From assembly GCF_000962805.1 (NCBI RefSeq), contig NZ_JZTW01000013.1, forward strand, positions 62,001-126,000: DNA of 64,000 nucleotides. The letters are read 5' to 3'. Under the pieces are notes generated by a model. The model did no database searches. It had not been told where the DNA came from and saw nothing but the letters and a program-made list of their open reading frames with translations. Below are positions 44,061-53,305 of the stretch, one piece after another. Within the stretch, counting starts at the first letter, position 1. Each line of letters starts with the position of its first letter. The stretch is from Pseudarthrobacter chlorophenolicus (lineage in GTDB: Bacteria; Actinomycetota; Actinomycetes; Actinomycetales; Micrococcaceae). Position numbers and translations under genes: made by a program.

Positions 44061-44348
44061 ATGGCTAAGAACCGTAGTGAACTTGTTGCAGAGGTAGCGG
44101 GCAAGGCCGGCACCAGCCAGGCAGCCGTCAACACCGTCCTTGACGCACTGTTCGAGGTTTTCGAGACTTCTGTCGCCGCTGGCGAGAAGATCACCATCCC
44201 GGGCTGGCTGGCAGTGGAGCGCACCGACCGTGCAGCTCGCACCGGCCGCAACCCGCAGACGGGTGAGACCATCCAGATCGCAGCAGGCCACAGCGTGAAG
44301 CTGACTGCCGGCTCCAAGCTGAAGGCTGCTGTCTCCAACAAGAAGTAG
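44061..44348 (+). CDS. hup: HU-family nucleoid protein
   Basis: The 95-residue protein is a full-length HU: the dimerisation helices MAKNRSELVAEVAGKAGTSQ, the strand FETSVAAGEKITIPGW and the DNA-binding arm RAARTGRNPQTGETIQIAA. It lacks the Lys/Ala-rich tail of mycobacterial HupB, so it is the short type. It binds DNA as a dimer in the nucleoid. A perfect AGGAGG precedes the ATG, consistent with high expression. Confidence 0.95.
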   Translation: MAKNRSELVAEVAGKAGTSQAAVNTVLDALFEVFETSVAAGEKITIPGWLAVERTDRAARTGRNPQTGETIQIAAGHSVKLTAGSKLKAAVSNKK

Positions 44349-44383
44349 GCTTCTTGGCCCGGCACAACGCCGGAGCAGCTCTG

Positions 44384-44415
44384 GGAGCGGTGACCTGCGG
44401 GTCACCGCTCCTTTT
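44384..44415 (+). terminator. Rho-independent terminator of the HU gene
   Basis: GGAGCGGTGACC pairs perfectly with GGTCACCGCTCC over a TGCG loop and is followed by TTTT. Confidence 0.9.
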
Positions 44416-44465
44416 GCTTTAAGCACCGTCCCGGACCCACCAGCCGATTCGCCGCACAGCCCGGC

Positions 44466-46637
44466 GTGGCGGACAATGTAGTGGTGTCTTCTGCCGCAAA
44501 ACCACGTTCCGCAACGCCTCAGCCCGCTCCCGGGAACGGAGCGAAGGGGACGGGCGGCACTGCCCTCGGAATTCCGAAAGGCTGGCAGCTCGCGGGCCTC
44601 GCTGCGGTGTTCCTGGCCCTCGTCGCAGCGCTGATCTTCTCCGGCGCTGCAGTGACCCGCGGCGTATCCGACCCCGGCGCTTTGGTGCGCTGGGGGCTTC
44701 CGATCAGCAAGGCGCTGCACAACGTGGCCCTGGCCTCTGTCATCGGTGGCTTGATCTTCGCCGTCGGGATTCTGCCCAGGAGCCTGTCAGCGCGCAGCCG
44801 GGACAAAGGCGCTTCCGGAGACAGCCCGGAACATCCAGCCTTCAGCCGTGCCCTCGCCGTAGCCGCCGCCGCTGGTGCAGTGTGGACCCTCTCCGCTATT
44901 GCAGTGCTGGTCCTGACCTATGCGGACGTGGCGGGACAACCGCTTTCGGGTGACGCCGAATTCACCCAGGCGCTCGTCTACTTCATGACAGACATCGAGA
45001 CCGGGCGGGCCTGGCTGGCGGTAACGATCATCGCGGCCGTTGTCACCACGGCGCTGTTCGGGGTCCGGTCCCTGGGCGGCCTGGCCCTCACCCTGATCCT
45101 GGCGCTGATCGGCTTGGTTCCCACCGCGCTGATCGGCCACTCGTCCAGTTCCTCGGACCATGAAGGCGCCATCAATTCACTCGGACTCCACCTGGTGGGT
45201 GTGAGCACCTGGGTGGGCGGCATCATCCTGCTGGCGCTCCTGTCCGGCATCCTCACCGGCCCCAAAGCCGGTGCGACAACAGACATCACCGAGCCCACGC
45301 TGCGCCGGTTCTCCACCTTGGCCGGATTCGCGTTCGTCCTGGTTTTCGCTTCCGGTGTCATCAATGCCAGCATCCGGATCACCAGCTGGGGAGACCTTTT
45401 CGGCTCGGCCTACGGACAGCTGATCCTGGCCAAGTCCGCCGCTACCCTGGTTCTTGGCGGCATCGGCTTCATGCACCGGCAGTGGGTCATCCCGCAGTTG
45501 GGCCGCAAGGGATCCACCATGTCTTCCCGTCGCGTGCTCTGGCAGCTGCTCCTCGCCGAACTGCTGCTGATGGGCGCAACCTCAGGCATCGCCGTCGCGC
45601 TGGGCCGTTCCGCGCCCCCGCAGCCCACCACGTTCGCGCCGGACGCCTCCCCGGCCTTCATCCTGACCGGCTACGAGCTCCCCCCGGAACTGACCCCCAC
45701 CCGCTGGTTTACCGAATGGCGCCTGGACTGGCTGTGGATCGCGGTAGCCCTGTTCGGCCTCGTGACCTACATCCTCGGCGTCGCCAAGGTCCACCGCCGC
45801 GGCGACAAGTGGCACTGGTTCCGTACCGCCAACTGGATCATCGGCCTTGTAGTCCTCACGTACATCACGTCAGGGCCGCCGGCAGTGTACGGCCGCATCC
45901 TCTTCTCGGCACACATGGTGGACCACATGGCCCTGACCATGGTGGCGCCCATCTTCCTGGTGCTCGGAGCCCCGGTGACGCTGGCCCTGCGCGCGCTTCC
46001 CGCCCGCGGTGACGGCTCGCGGGGCGCCCGCGAATGGATCCTGGTGTTCGTGCACTCGAAGTTCTCCCAGCTGGTCACGCATCCGCTGTTCGCCGCCGCC
46101 AACTTCGCCGGCTCAATCGTGATCTTCTACTTCTCCCCCCTGTTCGGCTACGCCATGCGCGAGCACGTGGGCCACGAACTCATGAATCTGCACTTCGCCC
46201 TCACCGGGTACATCTTCGTGCTCACCATGATCGGCACCGATCCCCTGCCGCGGCGGGCCCCGTACCCCATGCGGCTGCTGCTGCTGCTCGCCACCATGGG
46301 CTTCCACGCGTTCTTTGGCGTCTCCATCATGGGCGGCACCGGGCTGCTCGCAGCGGACTACTTCGGTAACCTGGGCCGCACCTGGGGACAGTCCGCCCTG
46401 GCAGACCAGCAGACCGGCGGCGCTGTGGCTTGGGGCATCGGCGAGGTGCCCACGCTCCTGGTGGCAATCGGCGTCGCAATAATGTGGTCCCGCTCAGATC
46501 AGCGGGAGACCAAACGGGTGGACCGCGCGGCGGACAGGAATAACGACGCCGATCTGGCCGCTTACAACGATATGTTTGCCAAATTGGCTGAACGCGATGC
46601 CAGGCTGGCTAACCGCAACAAGCTGGAAGGACGCTGA
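44466..46637 (+). CDS. CopD-CtaG fusion: copper transport and cytochrome oxidase assembly membrane protein
   Basis: The 723-residue protein joins two membrane domains. The first (about residues 60-380) is CopD-like with helices carrying HNVALASVIGG and SSSSDHEGAINSLGLHLVGVSTWVGG. The second (about 390-690) is CtaG of caa3 oxidase: YELPPELTPTRWFTEWRLDW, FSAHMVDHMALTMVAP and MNLHFALTGYIF. Conserved His residues are likely copper ligands. It probably delivers copper to cytochrome c oxidase. The GTG at 44466 is used; later in-frame GTGs at 44481 and 44484 are possible. It overlaps the next gene by one base. Confidence 0.9.
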   Translation: MADNVVVSSAAKPRSATPQPAPGNGAKGTGGTALGIPKGWQLAGLAAVFLALVAALIFSGAAVTRGVSDPGALVRWGLPISKALHNVALASVIGGLIFAVGILPRSLSARSRDKGASGDSPEHPAFSRALAVAAAAGAVWTLSAIAVLVLTYADVAGQPLSGDAEFTQALVYFMTDIETGRAWLAVTIIAAVVTTALFGVRSLGGLALTLILALIGLVPTALIGHSSSSSDHEGAINSLGLHLVGVSTWVGGIILLALLSGILTGPKAGATTDITEPTLRRFSTLAGFAFVLVFASGVINASIRITSWGDLFGSAYGQLILAKSAATLVLGGIGFMHRQWVIPQLGRKGSTMSSRRVLWQLLLAELLLMGATSGIAVALGRSAPPQPTTFAPDASPAFILTGYELPPELTPTRWFTEWRLDWLWIAVALFGLVTYILGVAKVHRRGDKWHWFRTANWIIGLVVLTYITSGPPAVYGRILFSAHMVDHMALTMVAPIFLVLGAPVTLALRALPARGDGSRGAREWILVFVHSKFSQLVTHPLFAAANFAGSIVIFYFSPLFGYAMREHVGHELMNLHFALTGYIFVLTMIGTDPLPRRAPYPMRLLLLLATMGFHAFFGVSIMGGTGLLAADYFGNLGRTWGQSALADQQTGGAVAWGIGEVPTLLVAIGVAIMWSRSDQRETKRVDRAADRNNDADLAAYNDMFAKLAERDARLANRNKLEGR

Positions 46638-48661
46638 TGAGCGAAACCGTACGCACCCATGCCCGGGTCCGGGCCTCCGAACTGGTGGGCCGCAACTGGC
46701 TGAACACCGGCGGCAAAACCCTGGACCTTGAAGCCCTCCGCGGCAAGATCGTGCTGCTCGATTTCTGGACCTTCTGCTGCATCAACTGCCTGCACGTCCT
46801 GGACGAGCTGCGGCCCCTGGAGGAGCAGTACTCCGACGTCCTGGTCACGGTGGGTGTGCACTCGCCCAAGTTCGAGCACGAGGCCGATCCCGTGGCCCTC
46901 GCCGCGGCCGTGGAGCGCTACGAGATCCACCACCCCGTCCTGGACGATCCCGAACTGGACACGTGGAAGGCCTACACCGCCCGCGCCTGGCCCACACTGG
47001 TGGTCATCGACCCCGAGGGCTACATCGTGGCGCACCTGTCCGGTGAGGGCCACGCAGACGGCCTGGCCGTGCTGATCCCCGAGCTCATCGCCGAACATGA
47101 GGCCAAGGGCACGCTGCACCGCGGCTCCGGCCCGTACGTGGCCCCCGAAGCCACCTCCGGCACCCTGCGCTTCCCGGGAAAGGCGCTCTTCCTGCCGGCC
47201 GGCCGTGGGTCCACGGCTGCGGAGGAAGCGTCCGACGGCGGCGCGGCAGCGGGTGCCGCAGCCAGCGGCTCGGACGGCAAGGGTTCCTGGCTGGTCACCG
47301 ACACCGGCCACCACCGCCTGGTGGAACTCGGCACCGACTTTGAGACCGTCCTGGCCACCTACGGCTCGGGCGCCAAGGGCTACGCTGATGGTCCTGCCGC
47401 TGGGGAAGACGCCACCGCACAGTTCAATGAGCCCCAAGGCCTGGTCCTGCTCCCGGAAGACGTGGCAACCAAGGCGGGCTACGACGTCGTTATCGCCGAC
47501 TCGGTCAACCACCGCCTCCGCGGCCTGTCCCTGACGGACGGCAAGGCACTGACCCTTGCCGGCAACGGTGTGCAGCGGCTCCTGGAAACCGGGCCTGCGC
47601 GTGTGGACGAGGACGGCGCCGGCTTCAGCGGTTCCCTGGGCAATGATCCGCTGGACGTCTCGCTGAGCTCGCCCTGGGACGTTGTGTGGTCGCGCAAGCT
47701 GAAGGCAGTGGTGGTGGCCATGGCAGGCACGCACCAGATCTTCAGCTTCGACCCCCTCACCGGCGGCGTCGCCATCGTGGCCGGCAACGGGCTGGAAGGG
47801 CTCCTGGATGGTCCGGCCCACGAGTCCTGGTTCGCCCAGTCCTCAGGCCTTGCCGAGGACTCCGACGGGAACATCTGGGTTGCCGATTCCGAGACGTCGG
47901 CCCTGCGCACGCTGGTCATCGATGATGCAGGGACGGTCACCGTGAAGACCGCCGTGGGCAAGGGCCTGTTCGATTTCGGCTTCCGCGACGGTACTGCTGC
48001 CGAGGCCAGGCTGCAGCACCCGCTGGGCGTCACGGTCCTCCCGGATGGCTCAGTGGCGATCGCCGACACCTACAACGGCGCCGTCCGCCGGTATGACCCC
48101 GCCAACGGCACAGTGTCCACCCTGGCCCGCGGCCTCGCCGAGCCGTCCGACGTGATTGTGGACGCCACCGGGGCTGCCGGTGAAGAGCCGCTGCTGGTAG
48201 TGGTGGAGGCCAACAAGCACCAGCTGGTGTACGTGCCCATTCCCAAGGAAGCCCAGCAGGTGGACGAGGGAGCGTCGCAGACACAGCGTCCCAAGAGCCC
48301 CGTGGCTCCCGGTCCGCTGGAACTGGCTGTCCGCTTCACCGCCCCCACCGGTCAGAAGCTTGATGACCGCTGGGGTGACCCCACCCAGCTGAAGATCTCC
48401 TCCACCCCGCCTGAGCTGCTGGTGTCCGGCGGCGGAACCTCCGTGGGGCTGCTGCGGACGCTGGAGCTATCCCCGGACGTTCCTGAGGGAGTTCTGCACA
48501 TTACCGCCCGCGCTGCCGCCTGCGACGGGCCGGAGACCGAGGACGGCGAAATCCCGGACCACGCCGCCTGCCACCTGTACCAGCAGGACTGGGGCATCCC
48601 GGTGCTGCTGCAGGCCGACGGCGACACCGAGCTGGTCCTGGACCTCCGCGGCATGGACTGA
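46637..48661 (+). CDS. Thioredoxin-like protein with NHL beta-propeller (NHLRC2-like)
   Basis: The 674-residue protein has a TlpA/AhpC-type thioredoxin domain (about 1-160) with active site CCINC (C48 and C51 as the redox pair), then an NHL six-bladed propeller (about 165-560: WLVTDTGHHRLVEL, VVIADSVNHRLRGLSL, IWVADSETSALR, VAIADTYNGAVRRYD), and a C-terminal beta domain. This is the domain order of human NHLRC2. No signal peptide is visible, so it is cytoplasmic unless exported otherwise. Its substrate is unknown. It is co-transcribed with the CopD-CtaG gene. Confidence 0.9.
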   Translation: MSETVRTHARVRASELVGRNWLNTGGKTLDLEALRGKIVLLDFWTFCCINCLHVLDELRPLEEQYSDVLVTVGVHSPKFEHEADPVALAAAVERYEIHHPVLDDPELDTWKAYTARAWPTLVVIDPEGYIVAHLSGEGHADGLAVLIPELIAEHEAKGTLHRGSGPYVAPEATSGTLRFPGKALFLPAGRGSTAAEEASDGGAAAGAAASGSDGKGSWLVTDTGHHRLVELGTDFETVLATYGSGAKGYADGPAAGEDATAQFNEPQGLVLLPEDVATKAGYDVVIADSVNHRLRGLSLTDGKALTLAGNGVQRLLETGPARVDEDGAGFSGSLGNDPLDVSLSSPWDVVWSRKLKAVVVAMAGTHQIFSFDPLTGGVAIVAGNGLEGLLDGPAHESWFAQSSGLAEDSDGNIWVADSETSALRTLVIDDAGTVTVKTAVGKGLFDFGFRDGTAAEARLQHPLGVTVLPDGSVAIADTYNGAVRRYDPANGTVSTLARGLAEPSDVIVDATGAAGEEPLLVVVEANKHQLVYVPIPKEAQQVDEGASQTQRPKSPVAPGPLELAVRFTAPTGQKLDDRWGDPTQLKISSTPPELLVSGGGTSVGLLRTLELSPDVPEGVLHITARAAACDGPETEDGEIPDHAACHLYQQDWGIPVLLQADGDTELVLDLRGMD

Positions 48662-48678
48662 CGTGCCGCCGTCCCTTG

Positions 48679-48694
48679 CCAAAGTGGCCCGGCT
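48679..48694 (-). repeat. 16-bp repeat, inverted copy
   Basis: CCAAAGTGGCCCGGCT is the reverse complement of AGCTGGGCCACTTTGG with one mismatch. The two direct copies lie at 48747-48762 and 49734-49749, on either side of the DUF559 gene. Confidence 0.7.
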
Positions 48695-48722
48695 TTCGCT
48701 CCTGAGGAGCGTAAGCCGGGCC
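48686..48722 (+). terminator. Long hairpin after the thioredoxin-NHL gene
   Basis: Arms of 17 bp at 48686-48702 and 48706-48722 pair with one mismatch around a TGA loop, 25 bp after the stop. The 3' side ends in CCCTTTC. It should stop transcription of the CopD-CtaG/thioredoxin operon. Confidence 0.75.
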
Positions 48723-48746
48723 CTTTCAGTTGGACTGGGCTCTGAT

Positions 48747-48762
48747 AGCTGGGCCACTTTGG
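48747..48762 (+). repeat. 16-bp repeat, left direct copy
   Basis: AGCTGGGCCACTTTGG lies 69 bp before the DUF559 gene and is identical to 49734-49749 just after that gene. Confidence 0.75.
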
Positions 48763-48831
48763 GAGGGTCGATTGTCCACATAGCCGTGGCAGTACCTCGC
48801 CCGGTGCCGCGGAAGCGGACACCGTTGCCTC

Positions 48832-49701
48832 ATGGATCCTGCGGAAATCATTCGATCAGGTGGCGGAGTGCTTTTGAGGCGTGACGTGCTGGCGGCCGGT
48901 GCCACGGATGTGGACCTGCGCAGGGCGGTGCGTGCGGGCCAGGTGCTCCGGCTTGAACGCAGTTTGCTGGCTGTGCCCGGTGCTGACAGTGAGCTGGTTT
49001 TGGCCGGCCGTGCCCACGGGCTCCTGACATGCGTTTCCGCAGCGCCGATTTACGGACTCTGGCAGCTCCGGGCTCCCGCGCGGCCGCATTATTGGCACAG
49101 CAATGGCCGGAGCACGGCGCGGTGCATCAGCCACAGGACAGCCCTGACGCAGGAACCGCGGCATCGGACGCTGGCAGCCCTTCCCGACGTCCTGCTCCAT
49201 GCATTGCTCTGTCTGCCTGAGCTGGAGTCGCTGGTGATGGTGGAGTGCGCCTACAACCGGGGGGAGATCGATTTAGCGGCCCTGTACCGCCATATGGCTG
49301 GCAACCGCTTCGGCAAGGCACGAAACGTTTTGGGCAAGGTGGAAAGAGGCGCCGATTCCCTCCTGGAAACCTTGGCGAGGGTGCTGTTCAGGGAAGCTGG
49401 GATAGTCACCGAAACCCAAGTGTGGATCAACAGCGTCGGACGCGTCGATTTCCTGCTGGAGGGTTTCCTTATTGTTGAAATCGACGGAATCGCCTTCCAT
49501 CTGGAGTCACGGCAATTCAAGAAGGACCGCCGCCGGGATAACTCCGCCATCGTTCAGGGCCTGCCCGTGCTCAGGTTCTTCTACGATGACGTGGTTTTTG
49601 CGCCCGATTCCGTTCTGGCGCAGGTCCGGGAGGTGCTGTCACGGGGTTCGCTGCGGTGGTCCCAGCCAAACCAGCCCAGCTTTCGGCGGGATTGGGTTTA
49701 G
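48832..49701 (+). CDS. DUF559/Vsr-like endonuclease-domain protein with AbiEi-type N-terminus
   Basis: The 289-residue protein has an N-terminal winged-helix segment like AbiEi antitoxins (VLLRRDVLAAGATDVDLRRAV, about residues 13-33) and a C-terminal PD-(D/E)XK fold of DUF559 type: LETLARVLFREAGI, GRVDFLLEGFLIVEIDG (with the D-x-E nuclease residues), FKKDRRRDNSAI and VLRFFYDDV. Such proteins are common in actinobacteria and often linked to mobile DNA or defence, but a role is not proven. It is bordered by copies of a 16-bp repeat. Confidence 0.8.
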   Translation: MDPAEIIRSGGGVLLRRDVLAAGATDVDLRRAVRAGQVLRLERSLLAVPGADSELVLAGRAHGLLTCVSAAPIYGLWQLRAPARPHYWHSNGRSTARCISHRTALTQEPRHRTLAALPDVLLHALLCLPELESLVMVECAYNRGEIDLAALYRHMAGNRFGKARNVLGKVERGADSLLETLARVLFREAGIVTETQVWINSVGRVDFLLEGFLIVEIDGIAFHLESRQFKKDRRRDNSAIVQGLPVLRFFYDDVVFAPDSVLAQVREVLSRGSLRWSQPNQPSFRRDWV

Positions 49702-49733
49702 GAGGACAGACAAACTGTGGAGGCCGGCTTCAA

Positions 49734-49749
49734 AGCTGGGCCACTTTGG
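49734..49749 (+). repeat. 16-bp repeat, right direct copy
   Basis: AGCTGGGCCACTTTGG lies 33 bp after the DUF559 stop and is identical to the left copy. It sits in the gap to the convergent gene at 49782. Confidence 0.75.
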
Positions 49750-49781
49750 CTGGTGCTCGGCAGTTCGCGAGCCCAGGCGCC

Positions 49782-50774
49782 CTAGAAGCTCAGCTGGGGG
49801 GTGACCTTGACGGTGTCGCCGGAGACGTCCAGGCGGGTGGTGAAGCTGAAGTCCACCTCTTCGTCCAGCGGGTACCAGACGCCCGTGAAGGAGTTCTGCT
49901 GCAGGGCCTCCACCTTGGCTTTTCCGTCCAGCGGCGAGACCACCCAGCGGCCGTCAAACGGTTCGATGGAAACGTTGGGGTACTCGGTCACGGACCACTT
50001 GATGCTGCCGTCCTGGACCCTGTTGTTGCTGGCGTAGTAGAAGGGGCAGTCGGGCTGCAGCCGCTGCTCCTTCTGGGCTTCGGCGGCGCAGCCATCCAGG
50101 AATTCCCGGACCTTGGCGGACACGTCCTCCTTGAGCTTGCCGGTGGCCTGGGTCAGCAGGTTCAGCGGAGCCACGGGGGTGTCGCGCCCGGTCACCGTGG
50201 CGCGGCTGGCGGGGGCGGAGAAGTATTGTCCATCCAGCGACGCCTCGTATTCGCCGGGATAGAAGACGGCAAAGGAGTTCCGGCCGTTGGGCATGTTCAC
50301 GGGGACCCCGTTGATGTTGGCTTCGCTGCCGTTCACCACGGTGATGTCCACCGTGGGGAGCCGGGACGGTACAAAGGCCCAGGTGTTGAAGAAGATCCAT
50401 TCGGTGCCGGTCTTCTGCAGCACGAATTCGGTGCTGAGCCGGCTGCCGTCAATGGTGTAGTCCATCGGCACTGCCACGCGGTTGTCCGGACGTTCTTCCG
50501 GTTCGCCGATCTGGACGTTGGAGAGCCTGGACGCAGCTGTCTGCAGGGCCGTGCCATCCAGCATCGCTGCGTTGCTTGGTGGAACGGTGGCCCGCAGGAG
50601 GCCCAGCGCCTTGCCGCCGTCCCCGCTCTGCAGGGCGTCAATGTACTCGCGCACCGGCTGCTGCGGGCTGGCCACTGTGCTGTTGACCAGGTTGATGGCC
50701 ACAATGGCTCCGGCCACGGCAAGCATGAGGCCCAGCAGCCATCCGGCCGCTATCCTCACCAACGCTTGACTCAT
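49782..50774 (-). CDS. Hypothetical membrane-anchored extracytoplasmic protein
   Basis: The 330-residue product starts at the ATG at 50774. One N-terminal membrane helix (IAAGWLLGLMLAVAGAIVAI) is followed by an exported domain of beta-rich character, with YIDALQSGDGGKALGLL and PTVDITVVNGSEANINGVPV. The general plan resembles TcaA-like or NTF2-like surface proteins. No specific function was recognised. An in-frame extension to 50888 lacks a ribosome binding site. Confidence 0.65.
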   Translation of the reverse strand: MSQALVRIAAGWLLGLMLAVAGAIVAINLVNSTVASPQQPVREYIDALQSGDGGKALGLLRATVPPSNAAMLDGTALQTAASRLSNVQIGEPEERPDNRVAVPMDYTIDGSRLSTEFVLQKTGTEWIFFNTWAFVPSRLPTVDITVVNGSEANINGVPVNMPNGRNSFAVFYPGEYEASLDGQYFSAPASRATVTGRDTPVAPLNLLTQATGKLKEDVSAKVREFLDGCAAEAQKEQRLQPDCPFYYASNNRVQDGSIKWSVTEYPNVSIEPFDGRWVVSPLDGKAKVEALQQNSFTGVWYPLDEEVDFSFTTRLDVSGDTVKVTPQLSF

Positions 50775-50971
50775 CTGCACGTTTCTTACAGTAACGTCAG
50801 TACGTTGGCACACTAAAGTCGGCGCCTCCCCTAATTCCCGCAGCAGTCCGTCGTTGCCTGCAGGGACAGCGCCCGACGACGCCGGCACGGAGAGTGCCCG
50901 GCCGCACCTTTGGAACCGGCCCGGCCCGGCCCTGGCGGGGTCCGCGGGTCCCCGCGCCTGGGGCCCCCGGG

Positions 50972-52705
50972 TCAGCGGCGGCGCCGCCGCGAGGAGGTGC
51001 CGAACATGCCGCGCAGCAGCTCACGGCCCAGCTGGGTGCCGACGGACCGGGCCATGCTTTTCAGCCCGCCGCCCAGGGCGCCGCCGAGCACGCCGCCCAG
51101 ATCGCCCATGATGCCACCCCCCGGCTGGGATTGGCGTTGGGGCTCCGGGGCACGTGGTGCCCGCGGCGCCGGGACGCTGGCAGGCCGTTCAGCAGCGTCG
51201 CCGCTGCCGGAGCTGTTACGTGACGGCCTGCTGCTTGGCCGGCCCAGGATCTCTTCCTCGATGCGCCTTGCTTCGGCGTCGACGTCGGCCTCCCCGGAAG
51301 TACCGGAAGGAACAGGCGCCCCGGCGGAAGCCGCGGGACCGGTAGGTGCTGCCGTCTTGCCGGTGAGCTTCTCGTACGCGGAGGGGTTGTCCACCGCTGT
51401 GCCGTATTTCTCCAGCAGCGCGGACCCGGCCACGGTGCTCCGGACCAGGGCCTCGTCGCTGGGGCCCATGACCGATTCGGGCGCCCGCAGCCGGGTGAGG
51501 GCCACCGGGGTGGGAGCGCCTTTGTCGTTCATGACGGTGATGACCGCTTCACCGATGCCGGCCGAGGTGAGCGTCTCCTCGAGGTCGTAGTCGCTGAGGG
51601 GGAACGTGGACACTGTTGCTTTGAGGGCCTTGGCATCCTCCGGCGTGAACGCGCGCAGCGCGTGCTGCACACGGTTGGCCAGCTGGCCCAGGACGTCGGC
51701 GGGAACATCCTTGGGGGTCTGGGTGACGAAGAAGATGCCCACGCCCTTGGACCGGATCAGCCGCACGGTGGAGGTGATGGCGTCCAGGAACGCCTTGGAG
51801 GCGCCGTTGAACAGCAGGTGTGCCTCATCGAGGAAGAAGACCAGCTTGGGCTTGTCCAGGTCGCCGGCTTCCGGGAGGTCCTCGAAGAGGTCGGCAAGCA
51901 GCCACATCAGGAACGTGGAGAACAGCATTGGCTTGTTCTGCAGCGTGGGCAGCTCCAGGCAGGTGACCACGCCCCGGCCATCCGGAGCGGTGCGCAGCAG
52001 CTCGGCGGTATCGAACTCCGGCTCACCGAAGAACTTCTCCAGTCCCTGGGCTTCGAGGGTGACCAGTTCACGCAGGATCACCCCGGCGGTGGCCTTCGAA
52101 AGGCCGCCGAGCTGCTCGAGCTCGTCCTTGCCTTCCTCGGACGTGAGGAACTGGATGACCGCACGGAGGTCCTTGAGGTCAATCAGTTCCAGGCCGTTCT
52201 TGTCGGCGAAGTAGAAGACCAGCTGCAGGCTGGATTCCTGGGTGTCGTTGAGCTCCATGATCCGCGAGAGCAGGATGGGCCCGAACGAGGTCACCGTGGC
52301 CCGGACGGGAATACCGTTGCCGTCGCCGCCCAGCGCGAGGAACTCCACCGGGAAGGTCTTGCCGTGCCAGTCCTGGCCAATGCTCTGGGTGCGGGCCAGG
52401 AGCTTCTCGCTGCCCGCGGCGGCAGTGGCCAGCCCGGAGAGGTCGCCCTTGATGTCCGCCAGGAAGACAGGCACACCGGCGGCAGAGAGCTGTTCGGCCA
52501 TCATGTGCAGGGTGACGGTCTTGCCGGTACCGGTGGCTCCGGCCACCAGGCCGTGCCGGTTCATCATGGCCAGCGGCAGCCGCACCGGCGCGTCCTTGTG
52601 GAGTTCACCATCGATCAGGGCGGCCCCCAGCTCGATGGTGGCGCCTTCCAGGGCGTAACCCTTCTGGATGGTGGCAAGCTTCTCTGCTGTGGTTTTGTTC
52701 GCCAT
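50972..52705 (-). CDS. HerA-like helicase/NTPase (DUF853)
   Basis: The 577-residue ATPase has Walker A GATGTGKT (56-63), Walker B LVFFLDEAHLLF and the FFVTQTPKDVP sensor segment, typical of the DUF853 branch of the HerA/FtsK superfamily. Residues about 440-577 are a low-complexity Ser/Pro/Gly tail ending in RRRRR. HerA relatives act on DNA ends with nucleases, but DUF853 proteins have no settled role, and no nuclease gene is next to it. Confidence 0.88.
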   Translation of the reverse strand: MANKTTAEKLATIQKGYALEGATIELGAALIDGELHKDAPVRLPLAMMNRHGLVAGATGTGKTVTLHMMAEQLSAAGVPVFLADIKGDLSGLATAAAGSEKLLARTQSIGQDWHGKTFPVEFLALGGDGNGIPVRATVTSFGPILLSRIMELNDTQESSLQLVFYFADKNGLELIDLKDLRAVIQFLTSEEGKDELEQLGGLSKATAGVILRELVTLEAQGLEKFFGEPEFDTAELLRTAPDGRGVVTCLELPTLQNKPMLFSTFLMWLLADLFEDLPEAGDLDKPKLVFFLDEAHLLFNGASKAFLDAITSTVRLIRSKGVGIFFVTQTPKDVPADVLGQLANRVQHALRAFTPEDAKALKATVSTFPLSDYDLEETLTSAGIGEAVITVMNDKGAPTPVALTRLRAPESVMGPSDEALVRSTVAGSALLEKYGTAVDNPSAYEKLTGKTAAPTGPAASAGAPVPSGTSGEADVDAEARRIEEEILGRPSSRPSRNSSGSGDAAERPASVPAPRAPRAPEPQRQSQPGGGIMGDLGGVLGGALGGGLKSMARSVGTQLGRELLRGMFGTSSRRRRR

Positions 52706-52753
52706 GGCGCTAGCTTAGCGGCGGGCGGTGCATCTGCCGAGGTATCGGGAAGG

Positions 52754-53305
52754 TCAGTTCTGCCCTGGCCTGGCGCCCGCGGCCGGGAGGTCCTTGGTGA
52801 ACGCCAGCGCCCCGATGGTCTCGGGGTCCGCGGCCAGGTCGAACTGCGCCTGGTAACCGGTGCGCAGATAAAGGTATTTGGCTTCGGGCTGCCGCGGACC
52901 GGTGGTCAGGTACAGGCTGGTGTAGCCGCGGGCAGCTGCCAGGGCTTCCAGCTCGGCGAGCACCAGGCGGGCCAGGCCGCGACGGCGGTGGGCTGAGTGG
53001 GTCCAGATCCGCTTCAGTTCCGCCGTGGTGGGGTCGTACCGGCGGAACGCTCCGCCGGCGATGGACTCGCCGTTCTCCTGGATGATCAGCAGGGCGCCGG
53101 AGGGGCCTTCAAACTCGGCCGCCGGGTACCGGTTCAGTTCCTCGGCAGCAGCACCATCCCCAAACAGGTCCCCGTAGCGGGTGTCGTATTCGACGGCGAG
53201 CTCATCCAGGAGCGGCCTGACCCGGGGATCCTGCATGGGCAGGATGAGGACCTCCAGGGCGGCGGGGTCCAGGGGGCGCGGCTGGACTTCTGGTTCTGCT
53301 GTCAC
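52754..53305 (-). CDS. GNAT-family N-acetyltransferase
   Basis: The 183-residue protein has the GNAT core: ELKRIWTHSAHRRRGLARLVL with the acetyl-CoA loop (R-R-x-G-x-A, about residues 115-122) and GYTSLYLTTGPRQPEAKYLYLRTGY split at the C-terminus. It overlaps the stop side of the FAD/NAD-binding gene by 4 bp. In Bacillus the S-alkylcysteine operons encode a GNAT enzyme (YxeL/SnaA) that N-acetylates the substrate; a similar role is inferred here because a monooxygenase and transporter cluster lies divergently. Confidence 0.8.
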   Translation of the reverse strand: MTAEPEVQPRPLDPAALEVLILPMQDPRVRPLLDELAVEYDTRYGDLFGDGAAAEELNRYPAAEFEGPSGALLIIQENGESIAGGAFRRYDPTTAELKRIWTHSAHRRRGLARLVLAELEALAAARGYTSLYLTTGPRQPEAKYLYLRTGYQAQFDLAADPETIGALAFTKDLPAAGARPGQN

